DNA of 64,000 bases from Symbiodinium natans (GCA_905221605.1 CAJNDS010002476.1:266126-330125), one strand, 5' to 3'. Numbered from the stretch's first letter, positions 1 to 26,427 are shown. The notes: a model not told the origin generated them from the sequence alone. Numbers and translations are program-made.

Positions 1-576
1 CTTCACGTGGAAGACCCGGACCACATAGTCCTGCAGGGGAAGGAGCCAAGGGGCGGGGTGCAGAACTTAACTACGTAAGTATTACTATAGACTATAGACT
101 ATTACAATTAAATTATTACTATTATTTATTACTACTTACTAATCATCCCAAAACCACACTAATTACTAATTACTAATTACATGATTATAGCCTCGCAGTG
201 TAAGATTTTAGGCTTTAAGTTTTAAGGTTGCAAAGTTCTTACAATCCGTCGCAGCGGGCACTGCAGCCCAGGCGCCGGTATAGTGGAGAGCCCAACACTC
301 TCGCCGTTAGCAAGCTTCCCGTGAAGTATATAATCGAGAGGCGTCTGGCAGAAACAAGCGGAGCAACAACAAACTGAAGTCAAGGCGCAGTTCGTTCTGT
401 TGCACCGCGCAAGAGACTCAGACTAAGTAAGTCGGTCGATGATAAACTGACACCACCTTTTGATCCCTCTGGCACATCCCGCCCTTCTTCCCACTATCAA
501 ATTGTCACGCAGTGAGCTCGTCTCACCGTCTCATCGCATCATCTGTACACTGCAAGTCCAGCGGGGCAAGCTGAAG
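1..576. other. 3' flank of the first gene, no gene seen
   Basis: I see no convincing coding region here. Positions about 75-185 are AT-rich and made of short TTACTA/ATTACT repeats like those found in the introns of the neighbouring gene. The short plus-strand open frame at 460-747 mostly overlaps the antisense of the terminal exon of the minus-strand gene. Confidence 0.5.
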
Positions 577-16026
<15,450 letters not shown>

Positions 16027-16154
16027 GGGTGGACACGAGTACAGTATCGCCTCTAAGTCTCTAATTAGCTTAATCCTGAAGCCAGGATATCCAGATATCC
16101 AGAGATCCAAGATATCATATCTCAGTCTCTTACTTTCGAGGCACGATTCTGCAC

Positions 16155-16380
16155 ACTGCAGCAGCGAGTTCCATCTTTAAGCCAAAATCCTGCCGAGCGT
16201 TTTGCCGCACATTTTCCCAAACATCTGTCGTCAGGCCTGAAACCTGCCAAGCATTTTGCCGCCAAATTTCCCCAAATTCTGTCCCAAGCCCTAAATCCTG
16301 CCAAGCATTCTGCCGCTGATTTCGTCGCCAGGCCTAGATTTTGCCAAGGGTTCTGCCGCTGGGTTTGCCGCAGAAAACCC
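16155..16380. repeat. Degenerate tandem repeat of about 60 bp upstream of the first gene
   Basis: Four imperfect units, each containing CCTGCCAAGCATTTTGCCGC or a close variant, lie between the start of the 14-exon gene and the next exon. The open frame through them simply repeats AKCLAGFR-like peptides. Confidence 0.7.
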
Positions 16381-16547
16381 TCAAATCGGACCCGAAAAGT
16401 AAAGAAAAGTCTTCGTATGGAAGTGGGTTTCACAAATGATATACTACTTACTTCTGCAATAACCAAGGGGAAAAAAGGTTAAACTTTAATATTCCTACTA
16501 AACAAGGAAACCCAAAAAGTTTAAAGTTCAGCTAAAGGCGAAGTAAG

Positions 16548-16610
16548 ACTAACAGTCCTTCAGAGGGATTGTAGTACCCCCGGATGAGAATCCCTGTGAC
16601 GGACTGTTAG
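16548..16610. repeat. Small inverted-repeat element, ACTAACAGTCC family
   Basis: It starts ACTAACAGTCC and ends GGACTGTTAG. A second member lies at 21396-21462 and a partial one near 50720. It has no coding capacity and is MITE-like. Confidence 0.65.
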
Positions 16611-16735
16611 AAGAAGGGGGAACATCCCAAGGTTGAAATACAAAAAAGTGTGACCCTAAACTTCCAGAAAATCAGGGCTTATGTTTTGGGGCTTGGGGTT
16701 TGGGGTTTGAGGTTTAGGGCTAGGGAACAACAAAC

Positions 16736-16843
16736 CCCGAAGAGTCGAGTTTGTCCGAAGCGCTGCTGGAACATGTCGTGGAAGGGCGTCCGGGCGATGC
16801 CGAACTCCATGCCCTTCGCCGCCTGCGGCACGATGGGCTGGTT
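16736..16843 (-). CDS. Exon of an unidentified minus-strand gene
   Basis: This 36-codon exon lies between CTGTAAG|AACCAG and GGG|GTTTGTTG and encodes KGMEFGIARTPFHDMF and QQRFGQTRLFG. Possible further exons of the same gene are about 16998-17012 (CFATL), 17270-17310 (MPGTPAFPVQEES) and 17690-17750 (NFAQVRERKRSS). Neither the protein nor its ends are recognised. Confidence 0.5.
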
Positions 16844-16995
16844 CTTACAGAGGGGAATGAGGTAATGAGGCACCCTAGGCCCCTTATAAAGGTCATCTAT
16901 AGGGGCCCTAATTCCCCTCAATCCCTACTAAGAACCACCCGAAGCCCTTAAAGATACCGCCCGAATGCCCCTCATTCCCTATGAAAGAACCAGGG
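16844..16995 (-). mobile_element. Introner-like inverted-repeat element
   Basis: In gene direction the intron opens GGTTCTTTCATAGGG and later GGTTCTTAGTAGGGATTGAGG, and closes CCTCATTCCCCTCTGTAAG|AACC. The termini are therefore inverted copies that nearly coincide with the splice sites. Related termini occur at 20850-20955, 44790-44860 and 45330-45430. Confidence 0.5.
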
Positions 16996-17769
16996 TGGCG
17001 AAGCACTGGGGAGTTTGAGGTTTTGGGGCTGAGAAATTTGCCCTTGAAGAGGGTTGAGATGGCAGAGGGCTGCCTGGGATAAGGCTTAGGTCTCTGACTA
17101 CACCAACCCTAAACCCTAAACCCTAAACCCTAAACCCTAAACCCTAAACCCTAAACCCTAAACCCTAAACCGGGTTCATTCAATCGTGCTCCTCGCCCTC
17201 CCACGTCCACACCTCAACCCCCTCCCTGCCCAACCGGCCTCGTTGGACTCACGGCTTTCCTCCTGCACAGGGAAAGCCGGAGTGCCTGGCATCTTTTGTA
17301 GTCTTGCTTAGGGTTTCGGGTTTAGGGATTAGGGTTCAGGGTTTAGGGTTTAGGGTTTAGGGTTTAGGGTTTAGGGTTTAGGGCTCAGGGTTTAGGGTTT
17401 AGGGTTTTGGGTTCGGGGTGTCGGGCTTAGTTGTGCTCTCCAGGTTTCGAACTTGGGGGCTGAGGGCCTGCCATGAGTCTTCACACATGCTTGCGACGCC
17501 ACGGAGGGATGAGGGTTTCAGGTTCAGGGGGTCTTGCCATGGGCCCCGAACCCTAACGCCTACATCCTGAACCCACCCCACCCCTCCCCCTTATGGAACC
17601 CCAAACCCTAATCCCTTAACCCTAAACCCCTCAACCCCTAGACTTCCCTAAGCGGGAGTCGGGCCTGCAACCTCGGCTACTCGGGGCGAGGACCTGGGCA
17701 AAAAGGCTGCAGCCAAGGAAGAACGCTTCCGTTCTCGGACTTGCGCGAAGTTCTCAAATTGGGTACTCC

Positions 17770-17885
17770 GGATGCACAAGTGTTCTCAGCATAGCAGCTG
17801 GTAGGAACCCCCAAAGTAATACAGGGGTCGGAGCACTTCTATTCTAATCATTAAGGCCCCTATATTACGGAGTACCGATTGAGCC
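17770..17885. repeat. Small inverted-repeat element with GGTACTCCG termini
   Basis: It begins GGGTACTCCGGA and ends TTACGGAGTACCGA. It is MITE-like, has no coding potential, and lies in intron-like sequence. Confidence 0.45.
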
Positions 17886-18829
17886 TTCCTGCAGGGTTGA
17901 GGGCGCAGAGGCTGCAGAGTTGTAGGAGCGAGTTGTTGGTTCAGGCTTAGGGGTTAGGGTTTAGTGTTTAGATTAGAGGGCTCAGAGCGGCTGTAGAGAT
18001 TATCGTGCTAAGACGGTTAACAGGGTTCGTATGGCTAATGGATTCATCGGGCAAGAGGATCTGTAGGGTTTAATGGGGTGCTGATAGGGCGCGCAGCTCT
18101 GCAGAAAGGGTTAGGAGTACTCGCGAGGCTTACGTGTAGGTTCAGAGGGCTTACAGGTTTACAAGGGTTTATGGGGCTTAGGGCTTATAGGGTTTAGGGT
18201 TTAGGGCTTAGGGTTTAGGGTTTAGGGTTTAGGGTTTAGGGTTTAGGGTTTAGGGTTTAGGGTTCAGGGTTTAGGGTTCAGGGTTTAGGGTTTAGGGTTT
18301 AGGGTTTAGGGTTTAGGGTTTAGGGATCAGGGATTCGGGTTTAGGGTCCACCATAATTACCCCAAACCCATACCCGTTAACCTATGGAAGTATAATAGAA
18401 AGGGAGTCTAAGGCAGGATTTAACATACCCTGAATTTCTTTTAGGGGCTATGCCCTAGGGGGTATGTTGAATATTTCATAGAATAACGGCCTCTTGCGGC
18501 CATCTTTACATGAGCCACAATGCCAAGGTCAACCGAAGCCCAGCAGCACCCTAAACCCTAAACCCTAAACCTCAAAATCCCTAAACCCCTAAACCCTAGG
18601 CCCCCTAAACCCGAAACCTCGAAAACCCTAAACCCCCTAAACCCTAGGCCCCCTAAACCCTAAACCCTGAACCCTACATACCCTAAATACCCTAAATGCC
18701 CTGAATGCCCTAAATGCCCTAAGTACCCTAAATACCCTAAATACCCGAAATACCCTAAACCCTCAACCCCTAAACCCTAAACCCTAAACCCTAAACCCTA
18801 AACCCTAACCTCCAACCCAAAGTTCTTTT

Positions 18830-18886
18830 TCATCTCGTGCTCTCTTGAACAAGCCATCCCAACACCGCCTGCACATCATGCCAAGC
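18830..18886 (-). CDS. Terminal exon of an unidentified gene (exons to about 26.9 kb)
   Basis: It runs from TTCAAG|GCTTGG and encodes AWHDVQAVLGWLVQESTR and a TGA at 18830-18832. Phase 0 fits the exon at 19101-19142. Upstream exons I can chain in frame are 21582-21547, 22046-21993, 22431-22378, 23209-23135, 23953-23886 and 24518-24445. Candidates further upstream are 25248-25161 and 26929-26850. The family is not recognised. Confidence 0.55.
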   Translation of the reverse strand, partial: AWHDVQAVLGWLVQESTR

Positions 18887-19100
18887 CTTGAACCCAAACC
18901 ACTGAACCTAGGGTTCAGGGTTCAGGTTTAGAGTTTAGGGTTCAGGGTTCAGGGTTCAGGGTTCAGGGTTTAGGGTTTAGGGTTTAGGGTTCAGGGTTTA
19001 GGGTTTAGGGTTTAGGGTTCAGGGTTCAGGGTTCAGGGTTCAGGGTTCAGGGTTTAGGGTTTAGGGTTTAGGGTTTCGGGTTTAGGGTTTAGGCTGGGGC

Positions 19101-19142
19101 GTCCGCGTCTTCGGTGCCAGTTGCGAAAACGATAAAGAGGAC
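19101..19142 (-). CDS. Penultimate exon, hydrophobic
   Basis: It encodes VLFIVFATGTEDAD between TGCCTAG|GTCCTC and a GC donor GAC|GCCCC. It is probably a membrane segment. FATG recalls the last helix of SLC17 carriers, but the other exons of this gene do not support that family. Confidence 0.45.
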
Positions 19143-20839
19143 CTAGGCAAGCACGTTAATAGGGTTTGGGGCTGATAGCTTTGAGCTTGGGGACCCGTTC
19201 TAAAGATTTCCAAGGGAGTATTAGGGGCCTTAGTGGGAGCATACTAAAACCCTAAACCCTAAACCCTAACCCTAAACCCTAAACCCTAAACCCTAAACCC
19301 TAAACCCTAAACCCTAAACCCTAACCCTAAACCCTAAACCCTAAACCTCTTGGGGGCTACATCCTTAGGGGGTCCGAGCATGACTCCCTTGATTCAGCGG
19401 TATAGGGAGGGACCCCAAGAAGGGATCCCTAAGCTTATTCCCCTATGGGTTTAGGGTTTAGGGTTTAGGGTTTAGGGTTTAGGGTTTAGGGTTTAGGGTT
19501 TAGGGTTTAGGGTTTAGGGTTTAGGGTTTAGGGTTTAGGGTTTAGGGTTTAGGGAACGCCCAAGGTCTCTGAAAAGGATCCCCCCTTTAGTCCTTTGATG
19601 GTTGCGGGTTACACAAATCTCGACCGGGTCGGGTGCACGGCACAAGAACTCTTGATCTTTGCGACTCAGGATCCTTAACTCCAAGACCTTCGGGCCCTAA
19701 ACCCCAAGCCCCCAACCTCAAACGCTAAACCCTAAACACTAAACCCTAAACCCTAAACCCTAAACCCCAAACCCCAAACCCTAAACCCCAAACCCCAAAC
19801 CCGAAACCCTAAACCCTGGGAGCATCCTGAAGCTGGCTTTTGTACCCGTTCCGCCGCGAACCTCCTACATGGTCGGCACGCAACCTGTCCTGAGCCGGCA
19901 GGCAGAAGAGCATCCCGGAAGGCAGAGGGGTTTAGGGTTTAGGGTTTAGGGTTTAGGGCTTAGGGTTTAGGGTTTAGGGTTTAGGGTTTAGGGTTTAGGG
20001 TTTAGGGTTTAGGGTTTAGGGTTTAGGGTTTAAGGTTTAGGGTTTAGGGTTTAGGGTTTAGGGTTTAGGCCCAGTAACCATATTTTAATAAGGGCACCCT
20101 TTTTCGGGTTGGTTACTTCAAAAAGGGGGCCTTGGACCATATACAAGGGGCAAAAAGGGGACCGCAGGGCTGCCGAGGGATTTGAGGCATTCAAACATCT
20201 ACACCGGCTCAGGAGCAGGTCTCTTCAAAAAGCGGCGAAATCTCCGCCTGAACTCTGGCCATGCGAATGTTGAAACCGCATGACGAGCCCTGACAGCAGA
20301 GCTCAAGAGCAGGGTGTCGAGCCGTACACTGTCGCGCGCCTCATCACACAGGACTTTGGGAAACTTTGTAATATAGGAATCGGATAATCTCTATATTAGT
20401 AATACTACAACAACCCTAAACCCTAAACCCTTAACCCTAAACCCGAAACCCTAAACCCTAAACCCTAAGCCCTAAACCCAGCTTCTAGCGGCACCTGGTG
20501 ACTGCTAGGCCCAGAGGCTGAAGAGAACTGAGAAGCGCTCGTGCGTACAAGCTCACGGCTTTTAAAGTTCTGCTGTTCTGATAGCGACGACTCACAGGAT
20601 CATCGCTTTTCTAGCTTAAAGCAGAAAGCGGAAAGTGGATCAAGATGGCCTTCTTTAGGCCACAATCCACCCGGTCACACAATCCTCCTGCGTTACCACG
20701 TATTCAGACAGCCCCCCAGTAGCAGCTTTCGCGCATATTAGGATGTAGACAGAGATCTTGATGGAGGTTCAGTGGAGAATTGCCCCTTCCCAAGCTCGGA
20801 CCTACGCCATACACCGCGACGTCTACAACCTGCCACATG

Positions 20840-20960
20840 ACACTTGCAGTTGGTTCGTAGGGAATGAGGGAATGAGGTACCCTTTATATAATCCCTTAAA
20901 AGGTATATATAGGGGGATATGGGGTACCTCATTCCCTCATTCCCTACCAACCAACAGTAA
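20840..20960 (-). mobile_element. Introner-like palindromic element, GTAGGGAATGAGG family
   Basis: It is nearly perfectly palindromic over its outer 33 bp. In minus sense it opens TTGGTAGGGAATGAGG and closes CCTCATTCCCTACGAACCAA, followed by TGCAAG|, a possible acceptor. Both flanks have open minus-strand frames. It has no coding capacity. Confidence 0.6.
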
Positions 20961-21395
20961 GGAGATGAGCCATCACACCTCGGCAGCGACCCGCACCGGC
21001 ACAGCATGAGCGGATGAAGAAGCACCACTTCCACCAACCTCGCATCAAAGGTTCTTGCAGGCATTTTGGAGGCTAGGGTTTAGGGTTTAGGGATTCGGGT
21101 TTAGGGTTTAGGGTTTCGAGCTCTGCACTTTCAAGGATTTAGCAAGGCCGGTGCCAGTGCTTGGAGTGTCTCAGCGTAAGGGATTTGGGATCTCGGATGC
21201 AGGTCGGACACCGTCTTTCGCCCGTGCCTTTGATTCTGTGATCCGGTTACCGGCTCAAAGGCACCAAGCCCTCAGCCCCCTGTGCCACAGGCACAGATCG
21301 CAACCCGAAGCCCGACCTGCAGCCCAAGTGCAAGTTCAAGAAGCTTTGGACCTTTAAACTTTAAACTTGACCCGAACCTTGGGATGCTCTTCCTG

Positions 21396-21462
21396 ATACT
21401 AACAGTCCTTAATAGGGGTTCTCATAGGGGGTACGATACTCCCTCTTAAGGACTGTTAGTAT
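21396..21462. repeat. Small inverted-repeat element, ACTAACAGTCC family
   Basis: The 67-bp element has 17-bp perfect terminal inverted repeats (ATACTAACAGTCCTTAA) and lies beside a CCCTAAA array. Confidence 0.75.
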
Positions 21463-21546
21463 AAGGGGAAAAGTCCCAAACCCTAAACCCAAACCCAAAA
21501 CCCTAAACCCTAAACCCTAAACCCTCTCAAGTGCAGTTTAAGCAAC

Positions 21547-22046
21547 GGTGCTGCCACCGTGGGCATGCACGAAGTTGTGCACCTGGCACCAGGGTTTTGA
21601 GGGCTTAAGGAACTCCTCTTCTTTTTTCGGGGCTTGTTTAGGGTTTAGGGTTTAGGGTTTAGGGTTCAGGGTTTAGGGTTTAGGGTTTAGGGTTCAGGGT
21701 TTAGGGTTCAGGGTTTAGGGTTTAGGGTTTAGGGTTTAGGGTTCAGGGTTTAGGGTTTAGGGTTTAGGGTTTAGGGTTTAGGGTTCAGGGTTTAGGGTCT
21801 AGGGTTTAGGGTTTAGGGTTTAGGGCTCAAGGTTTAGGGTTTAGGGAACTCGGGAACTCGGGAACTCGGGAACTCGGGACCACCCTGGGGCCTCGGACAA
21901 GGAATCCGCTGGACTCCTTTAAGCCCTAAACCCTAAACCCTAAACCCTAAACCCTAAACCCTAAACCCTAAAAACTAACACGCCAAGACTACAGATCCCG
22001 CGAGTTGCCTGCAGTCGATGATGCTTGGATCCTCAACTTCGCTGAG
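21547..22046 (-). CDS. Two small exons of the unidentified 18.8-26.9 kb gene
   Basis: Exon 22046-21993 encodes LSEVEDPSIIDCRQLAGS and ends TCT|GTAGTC. Exon 21582-21547 encodes VHNFVHAHGGST after GCCAG|. Both are phase 0. Between them lie TTTAGGG and CCCTAAA arrays. No family recognised. Confidence 0.45.
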
Positions 22047-22377
22047 CTGAATGTGGGATTTAGAGTAGCTTCTACTATAACAACGATCTAGGGATGGATG
22101 CCCTAAACCCTGAACCCTAAACCCTAAACCCTACTCCCTAATGGGAACCTGTATTAAACTCCCAAGCCCCGCACCCGTAATTACAGAACAGGAGCCCAAG
22201 GATCCCTTTAGGACTTTTTTGGACCCCCGAATCAACCCTGGTCCCCAAGCCCTGAACCCTATAAACCCCAAACCCTGGACCCCAAAACCCCAAACCCTAA
22301 ACTCCTAAACCCCAAGCCCCAAACCCCCAAACCCCAAACCAAAAAACAAAAAAAACAAAAAAAACAAAAAAAAAGGC

Positions 22378-22431
22378 CTGCTGCGCATAGAAGGGCTGGA
22401 GCTGCGCGAACTCCGCGAAGATCGCCTCGGC
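22378..22431 (-). CDS. Exon of the unidentified 18.8-26.9 kb gene
   Basis: It encodes AEAIFAEFAQLQPFYAQQ between TCGGAG|GCC and the GC donor CAG|GCCTTT. The following intron opens with an A/T homopolymer-rich stretch (plus 22340-22375). Confidence 0.6.
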
Positions 22432-23134
22432 CTCCGAAAAAAACAACAGTTAACAGGAGTCCCGAGAGCGCCCTTTCCCTACTAGGGCTTAGGGTCCAGG
22501 GTTTAGGGTTTAAGGTTTAGGGTTTAGGGTTTAGGGTTTAGGGTTTAGGGTTTAGGGTTTAGGGTTTAGGGTTTAGGGTCCAGGGTTTAGTGTCCAGGGT
22601 TTAGGGTTTAGGGCTAGGGGCTTGTCCCTGAATTTAGGAACAGACCCTTCCATCGCATTAGGGTCTCTACCTTCCTGCGGGCAAAAACATGGGGGGTTGT
22701 TAGGGGTACCCTATAGGGTCCAGAACAAAAGGGAATCCTAGAAAAAGGGAACTATAATATAGGGGCCCGTATTTTCGCCCCCATCTGGGTAAGACAATAA
22801 GGTCGTTCATTGCTTTGTTGAGGACGAACAACTGTCGAACAAACTTCTTTTGGGGCCCGTGGCGTCTCTATGCTGAGGGTGCCCTTGGGCGCCGGGACCA
22901 CAAAAACCCTAAACCCTAAAGGCCCTAAACCCTAAACCCTACACCCTCGAACCTCAAACCCTAAACCCTGAACCCTGAACCCTAAACCCTAAACCCTAAA
23001 CCCTAAACCCTAAACCCTAACCCCTAAACCCTAAACCCTAAACCCTAAACCCTAAACCCTAAACCCTAAACCCTAAACCCTAAACCCTAAGCCCTAAACC
23101 CTAAACCCTAAACCCTAAGCCCCTGCCCGCGGGC

Positions 23135-23209
23135 CTCTGCCGGGTTGGGCTGTCCTGGGTGCCGGGAGGCCAGGAAGGCCTGCCACTGCCGGAGGCCCTC
23201 CTTGAGCTC
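23135..23209 (-). CDS. Exon of the unidentified 18.8-26.9 kb gene
   Basis: It encodes ELKEGLRQWQAFLASRHPGQ and NPAE, between TCTGAAG|GAG and a GC donor GAG|GCCCGC. It is flanked on the plus strand by CCCTAAA (left) and TTTAGGG/TTTGGGG (right). Confidence 0.6.
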
Positions 23210-23861
23210 CTTCAGAGGGTTTGGGGTTTAGGGTTTAGGGTTTGGGGTTTAGGGTTTAGGGTTTAGGGTTTAGGGTTTGGGGTTTGGGGTTTAGGGTTTG
23301 GGGTTTAGGGTTTAGGGTTTGGGGTTTAGGGTTTGGAGTTTGGGGTTTAGGGTTTGGGGTTTAGGGTTTGGGGTTTAGGGTTTAGGGTTTGGGGTTTAGG
23401 GTTTAGGGTTTGGGGTTTAGGGTTTGGGGTTTAGGGTTTAGGGTTTCGGATTTAGGGTTTAGAGTTTTAAGACTCTAAGGTTTAGGGCTTTCGGGGTTAG
23501 GGTTTTAGGGTTTTAGGACTTTAGGGTTTTAGGGATTTGGGGGTTTAGGGCTTTAGGGTTTGGGGTTTAGGATTTTAGGGTTTAGCGTTGAGGGTGTGGG
23601 CGACTGAGGCCTAGAGCTTTGAGAGAAGAATTTAAGTTTGAAGCTGGAGACGCACAAGCCTCTTTCACTGCCTTTGATTCCACGTCCCTCCCCCTCCCTG
23701 AACCCTAAACCCTAAACCCTAAACCCTAAACCCTAAACCCTACCCTATACCCTAAACCCTAAACCCTAAACCCTAAACCCTAAACCCTAAACCCTAAACC
23801 CTAAACCCTAAACCCTAAACCCTAAACCCTAAACCCTAAACCCTAAACCCCCTAAACCCTA

Positions 23862-23883
23862 ACCCCCCCCCCCCCCCCCCCCC
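23862..23883. repeat. Poly(C) run directly after a splice donor
   Basis: About 20 uninterrupted C on the plus strand. In minus sense the exon at 23953-23886 ends CGG|GTGGG and the intron continues as a G homopolymer before the telomere-like array. Confidence 0.85.
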
Positions 23884-23885
23884 AC

Positions 23886-23953
23886 CCGCTCCGCTGGGAG
23901 CTGGTCCATCTTCTTCTGGCACCGCTTCTCTCGGAAGCGGTCCATGGCCCAAC
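23886..23953 (-). CDS. Exon of the unidentified 18.8-26.9 kb gene (basic helix)
   Basis: It encodes WAMDRFREKRCQKKMDQLPA between CCCCAG| and CGG|GTGGGG. It is in phase with the exons on both sides. Confidence 0.55.
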
Positions 23954-24444
23954 CTGGGGCTTACTTGGAGGTTCATGGGGTTTAGGGTTTAAGGTTAGGG
24001 TTTCGGGTTTGGGGTTTAGGGTTTAGGGTTTAGGGTTTAGGGTTTGGGGTTTGGGGTTTGGGGTTTGGGGTTTAGGGCAGCAAGGCTATAAGTATGCAAT
24101 TATACTTCTAGCCCTACGTAGGGTACTTGTAACCCTACTTTTAACTACCCATGGGGTGCCCTTCTACGTTTTAAGGAGGGACCTATCACCTTAAAACAGG
24201 GAAACATGGGCCCACCCTTTAGAAGATGGCAATGCTAGCTTAGGATTTAGCGTTTAGGTTCAGGGTTCAGGGTTTTCAGGGTTTTCAGGGTTTTCAGGGT
24301 TCAGGGTTCAGGCTTTAGGGTTTAGGGTTTAGGGTTTAGGGTTTAGGGGTTAGGGTTTAGGGTTTAGGGTTAGGGTTTACTGTAGGGTTTAGGGTTTAGG
24401 GTTTAGGGTTTCGGGTTCGGGGCTTAGGGTTTTGGGAATCGGAC

Positions 24445-24518
24445 ACCCGTTCCCCAAGAAGTCGTTAGGCAAGAGGCCAGGCTCCAAGCCCCGATCCCTG
24501 GCAGCAACCACGCGCATC
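24445..24518 (-). CDS. Exon of the unidentified 18.8-26.9 kb gene
   Basis: It encodes MRVVAARDRGLEPGLLPNDF and LGNG, from TTTCAG|GATGCG to GGGT|GTCCG. The ATG could be a start codon, but the open frame continues from the acceptor. Confidence 0.5.
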
Positions 24519-25160
24519 CTGAAACTCAGCCTGAAGTTCAACCGAAACTAGGTTTAGGGTTTAGGGTCTAGGTTTAGGGTTTAGGGTTTAGGGTTTAGGG
24601 TTTAGGGTTTAGGGTTTAGGGTTTAGGGTTTAGGGTTTAGGGTTTAGGGTTTCGGGTTTCGGGTTTAGGGTTTAGGGTTTAGGGTTTAAGACCCCAAGGC
24701 CCTTCCTTAAACCCCCGAACCCCCAAGAAACCCACCAAACAAGAACAAGTCTTTAAGGTGTCGGGCACAGAGATACGGTTTAGGGTACTGGGAATAAACC
24801 CCAAACCCTGAGCCCTAAACGCAAAACCCTAGACTCTAAACCATAAACCCAAAAAGGATTAAAGAAACCCCGAGCCCCTAAGCCCTGAAACGCAACAAGC
24901 TCAAGGCATAACCCTAAACCCCCTAAGCCCCAATCAGGCCAATCACAGCAAACCCGAAAAAGAAAAAACACTCCCGAACCCTGAGCCCCCAAAATATCCC
25001 CGACCTAAGACCTAAAGCCCTAAACCATAAACCCGAAACCCCTAAACCCTAAACACCCGAAAACCCTAAACCCTAAAACCCTAAACCCCGAACCCCAAAA
25101 GCCTGTAAACCCTCAACCCTAAAACCGGAACCCTGAACCCCGTAATCCTCAAACTTAAAC

Positions 25161-25248
25161 CCAGCGGCTCCCGACGCCGTAGCCGACGCCAGCGCCGATA
25201 CCCACCAGACCAAGAGTCCCCAGGGAGACCGTGGTGAGGGTCAAGTAC
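25161..25248 (-). CDS. Hydrophobic Gly-rich exon, probable membrane segment
   Basis: It encodes YLTLTTVSLGTLGLVGIGAG and VGYGVGSRW between CCTTAAG|G and TGG|GTTTAAG. It is flanked by CCCTAAA (left) and TTTAGGG (right) arrays. It may belong to the gene ending at 18830; the family is unknown. Confidence 0.5.
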
Positions 25249-25871
25249 CTTAAGGGTTTAGGGTTTAGGGTTTAGGGTTTAGCGTTTAGGGTTTAGGGTT
25301 TAGGGTTTAGGGTTTAGGGCTTTTGGGATTTTGGGTTTTGGGGTTTTGGCATTTAGGGTTTTAGGGGTTTAGGGTTTCAGGGTTTTGGGTTTTTGGGTTT
25401 TTGGGGCTTAGGGTTGTTTAAGGCCTTGGGGCTTTAGTAAGCTTAGGGGTTTAGGGGTTTTGGGATTTGGGCTTTAGGTCTTTGAGTGCCCTAAGAGTTG
25501 CGGGAATGAGGGCTTAGGAATATAGGGTTTAGGGTTTAGGGCTTAGGGTTTAGGGTTTAGGGTTTAGGGTTTATGGTACCTTCATTGCGAGTAGGTTCTC
25601 AGCGGAAATATGGCAACAACGAGTTTATGACGCAGTTTTGGGGCCAAGAAGATTCAGAACCCATTCAACTAGTGGAAGTCCAACTTTTGGAGCTCATCGA
25701 AATCCGAAAGCAGGACCGTCAAGACCAACAAGCAATTTTTTGTCATTTCTCAAACCATCGTTCTCCTGGTTCAGTAGAGCCATGAAGCTGATCGTCATGA
25801 GAGTGTCAATCAAAAATAGATTGTCTTACGTTGAAGGCTTTCGGAGATATTGCCGTGGCTCTAAATAGGGG

Positions 25872-26090
25872 TATGTCGCGGTGTCCCGACCCCCGCCTGT
25901 GTTACATACGTATGTCGCGCCCACTTGTTTCATACGTATGTCGCGGGGTTTGTCGCGGCTGTTTCGCGCACTGTCTAAATGCCGGCGTAGTCGAGGGTTG
26001 CAGTTCCAAGAAGGGGCTTGTCGCAAAGGCTTGTCGCGGAGGCTTGTCGCGGAGGTTTGTCGCGAACGCTGCTTGTCGCAAGCAGAGCGG
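25872..26090. repeat. TTGTCGCGG-type short tandem/dispersed repeat
   Basis: About a dozen copies of TGTCGCGG, TTGTCGCA or TACGTATGTCGCG fall within 220 bp. Frames through it differ in Arg/Gly content but show no gene. Confidence 0.7.
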
Positions 26091-26330
26091 CTTTGCTACA
26101 AACCCTATGTCGCCGAAAGACGCCCGGGAGCCAGTTACATACCTAGACTTTGGAGCCGCACCCAAATATGTTTCTGTTGGCACGCAAATAGTTTAAATCC
26201 TACACCCATCAAAACTTTACGAAACGGAACTCTGCTTCTTCCTTTACAACACGCCAGGGAGCTCTTCACGCGAGCCCAAAAAAGTGGACAATGCCCAATA
26301 CAGTGTCCCTGCCGATAGTCTCCATACACG

Positions 26331-26427
26331 AAATTCCTCAAATTCCTCAAATTCCCGAAGCTTGAGGAATTTGAGGAATTTGAGGAATTTGAGGAATTCG
26401 AGGAATTTGAGGAATTTGAGGAATTTC
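26331..26427. repeat. Inverted and tandem (TTGAGGAAT)n repeat
   Basis: Three AATTCCTCA units are followed, after CCCGAAG, by about seven TTGAGGAAT units in the opposite sense. The stretch can form a strong hairpin. Both strands give low-complexity open frames. Confidence 0.85.

Noticed and set aside
19101-19142. A second SLC17 gene ending at 18830 because of the FATG-like helix
   Set aside because: None of the upstream exons in that chain shows other SLC17 motifs.
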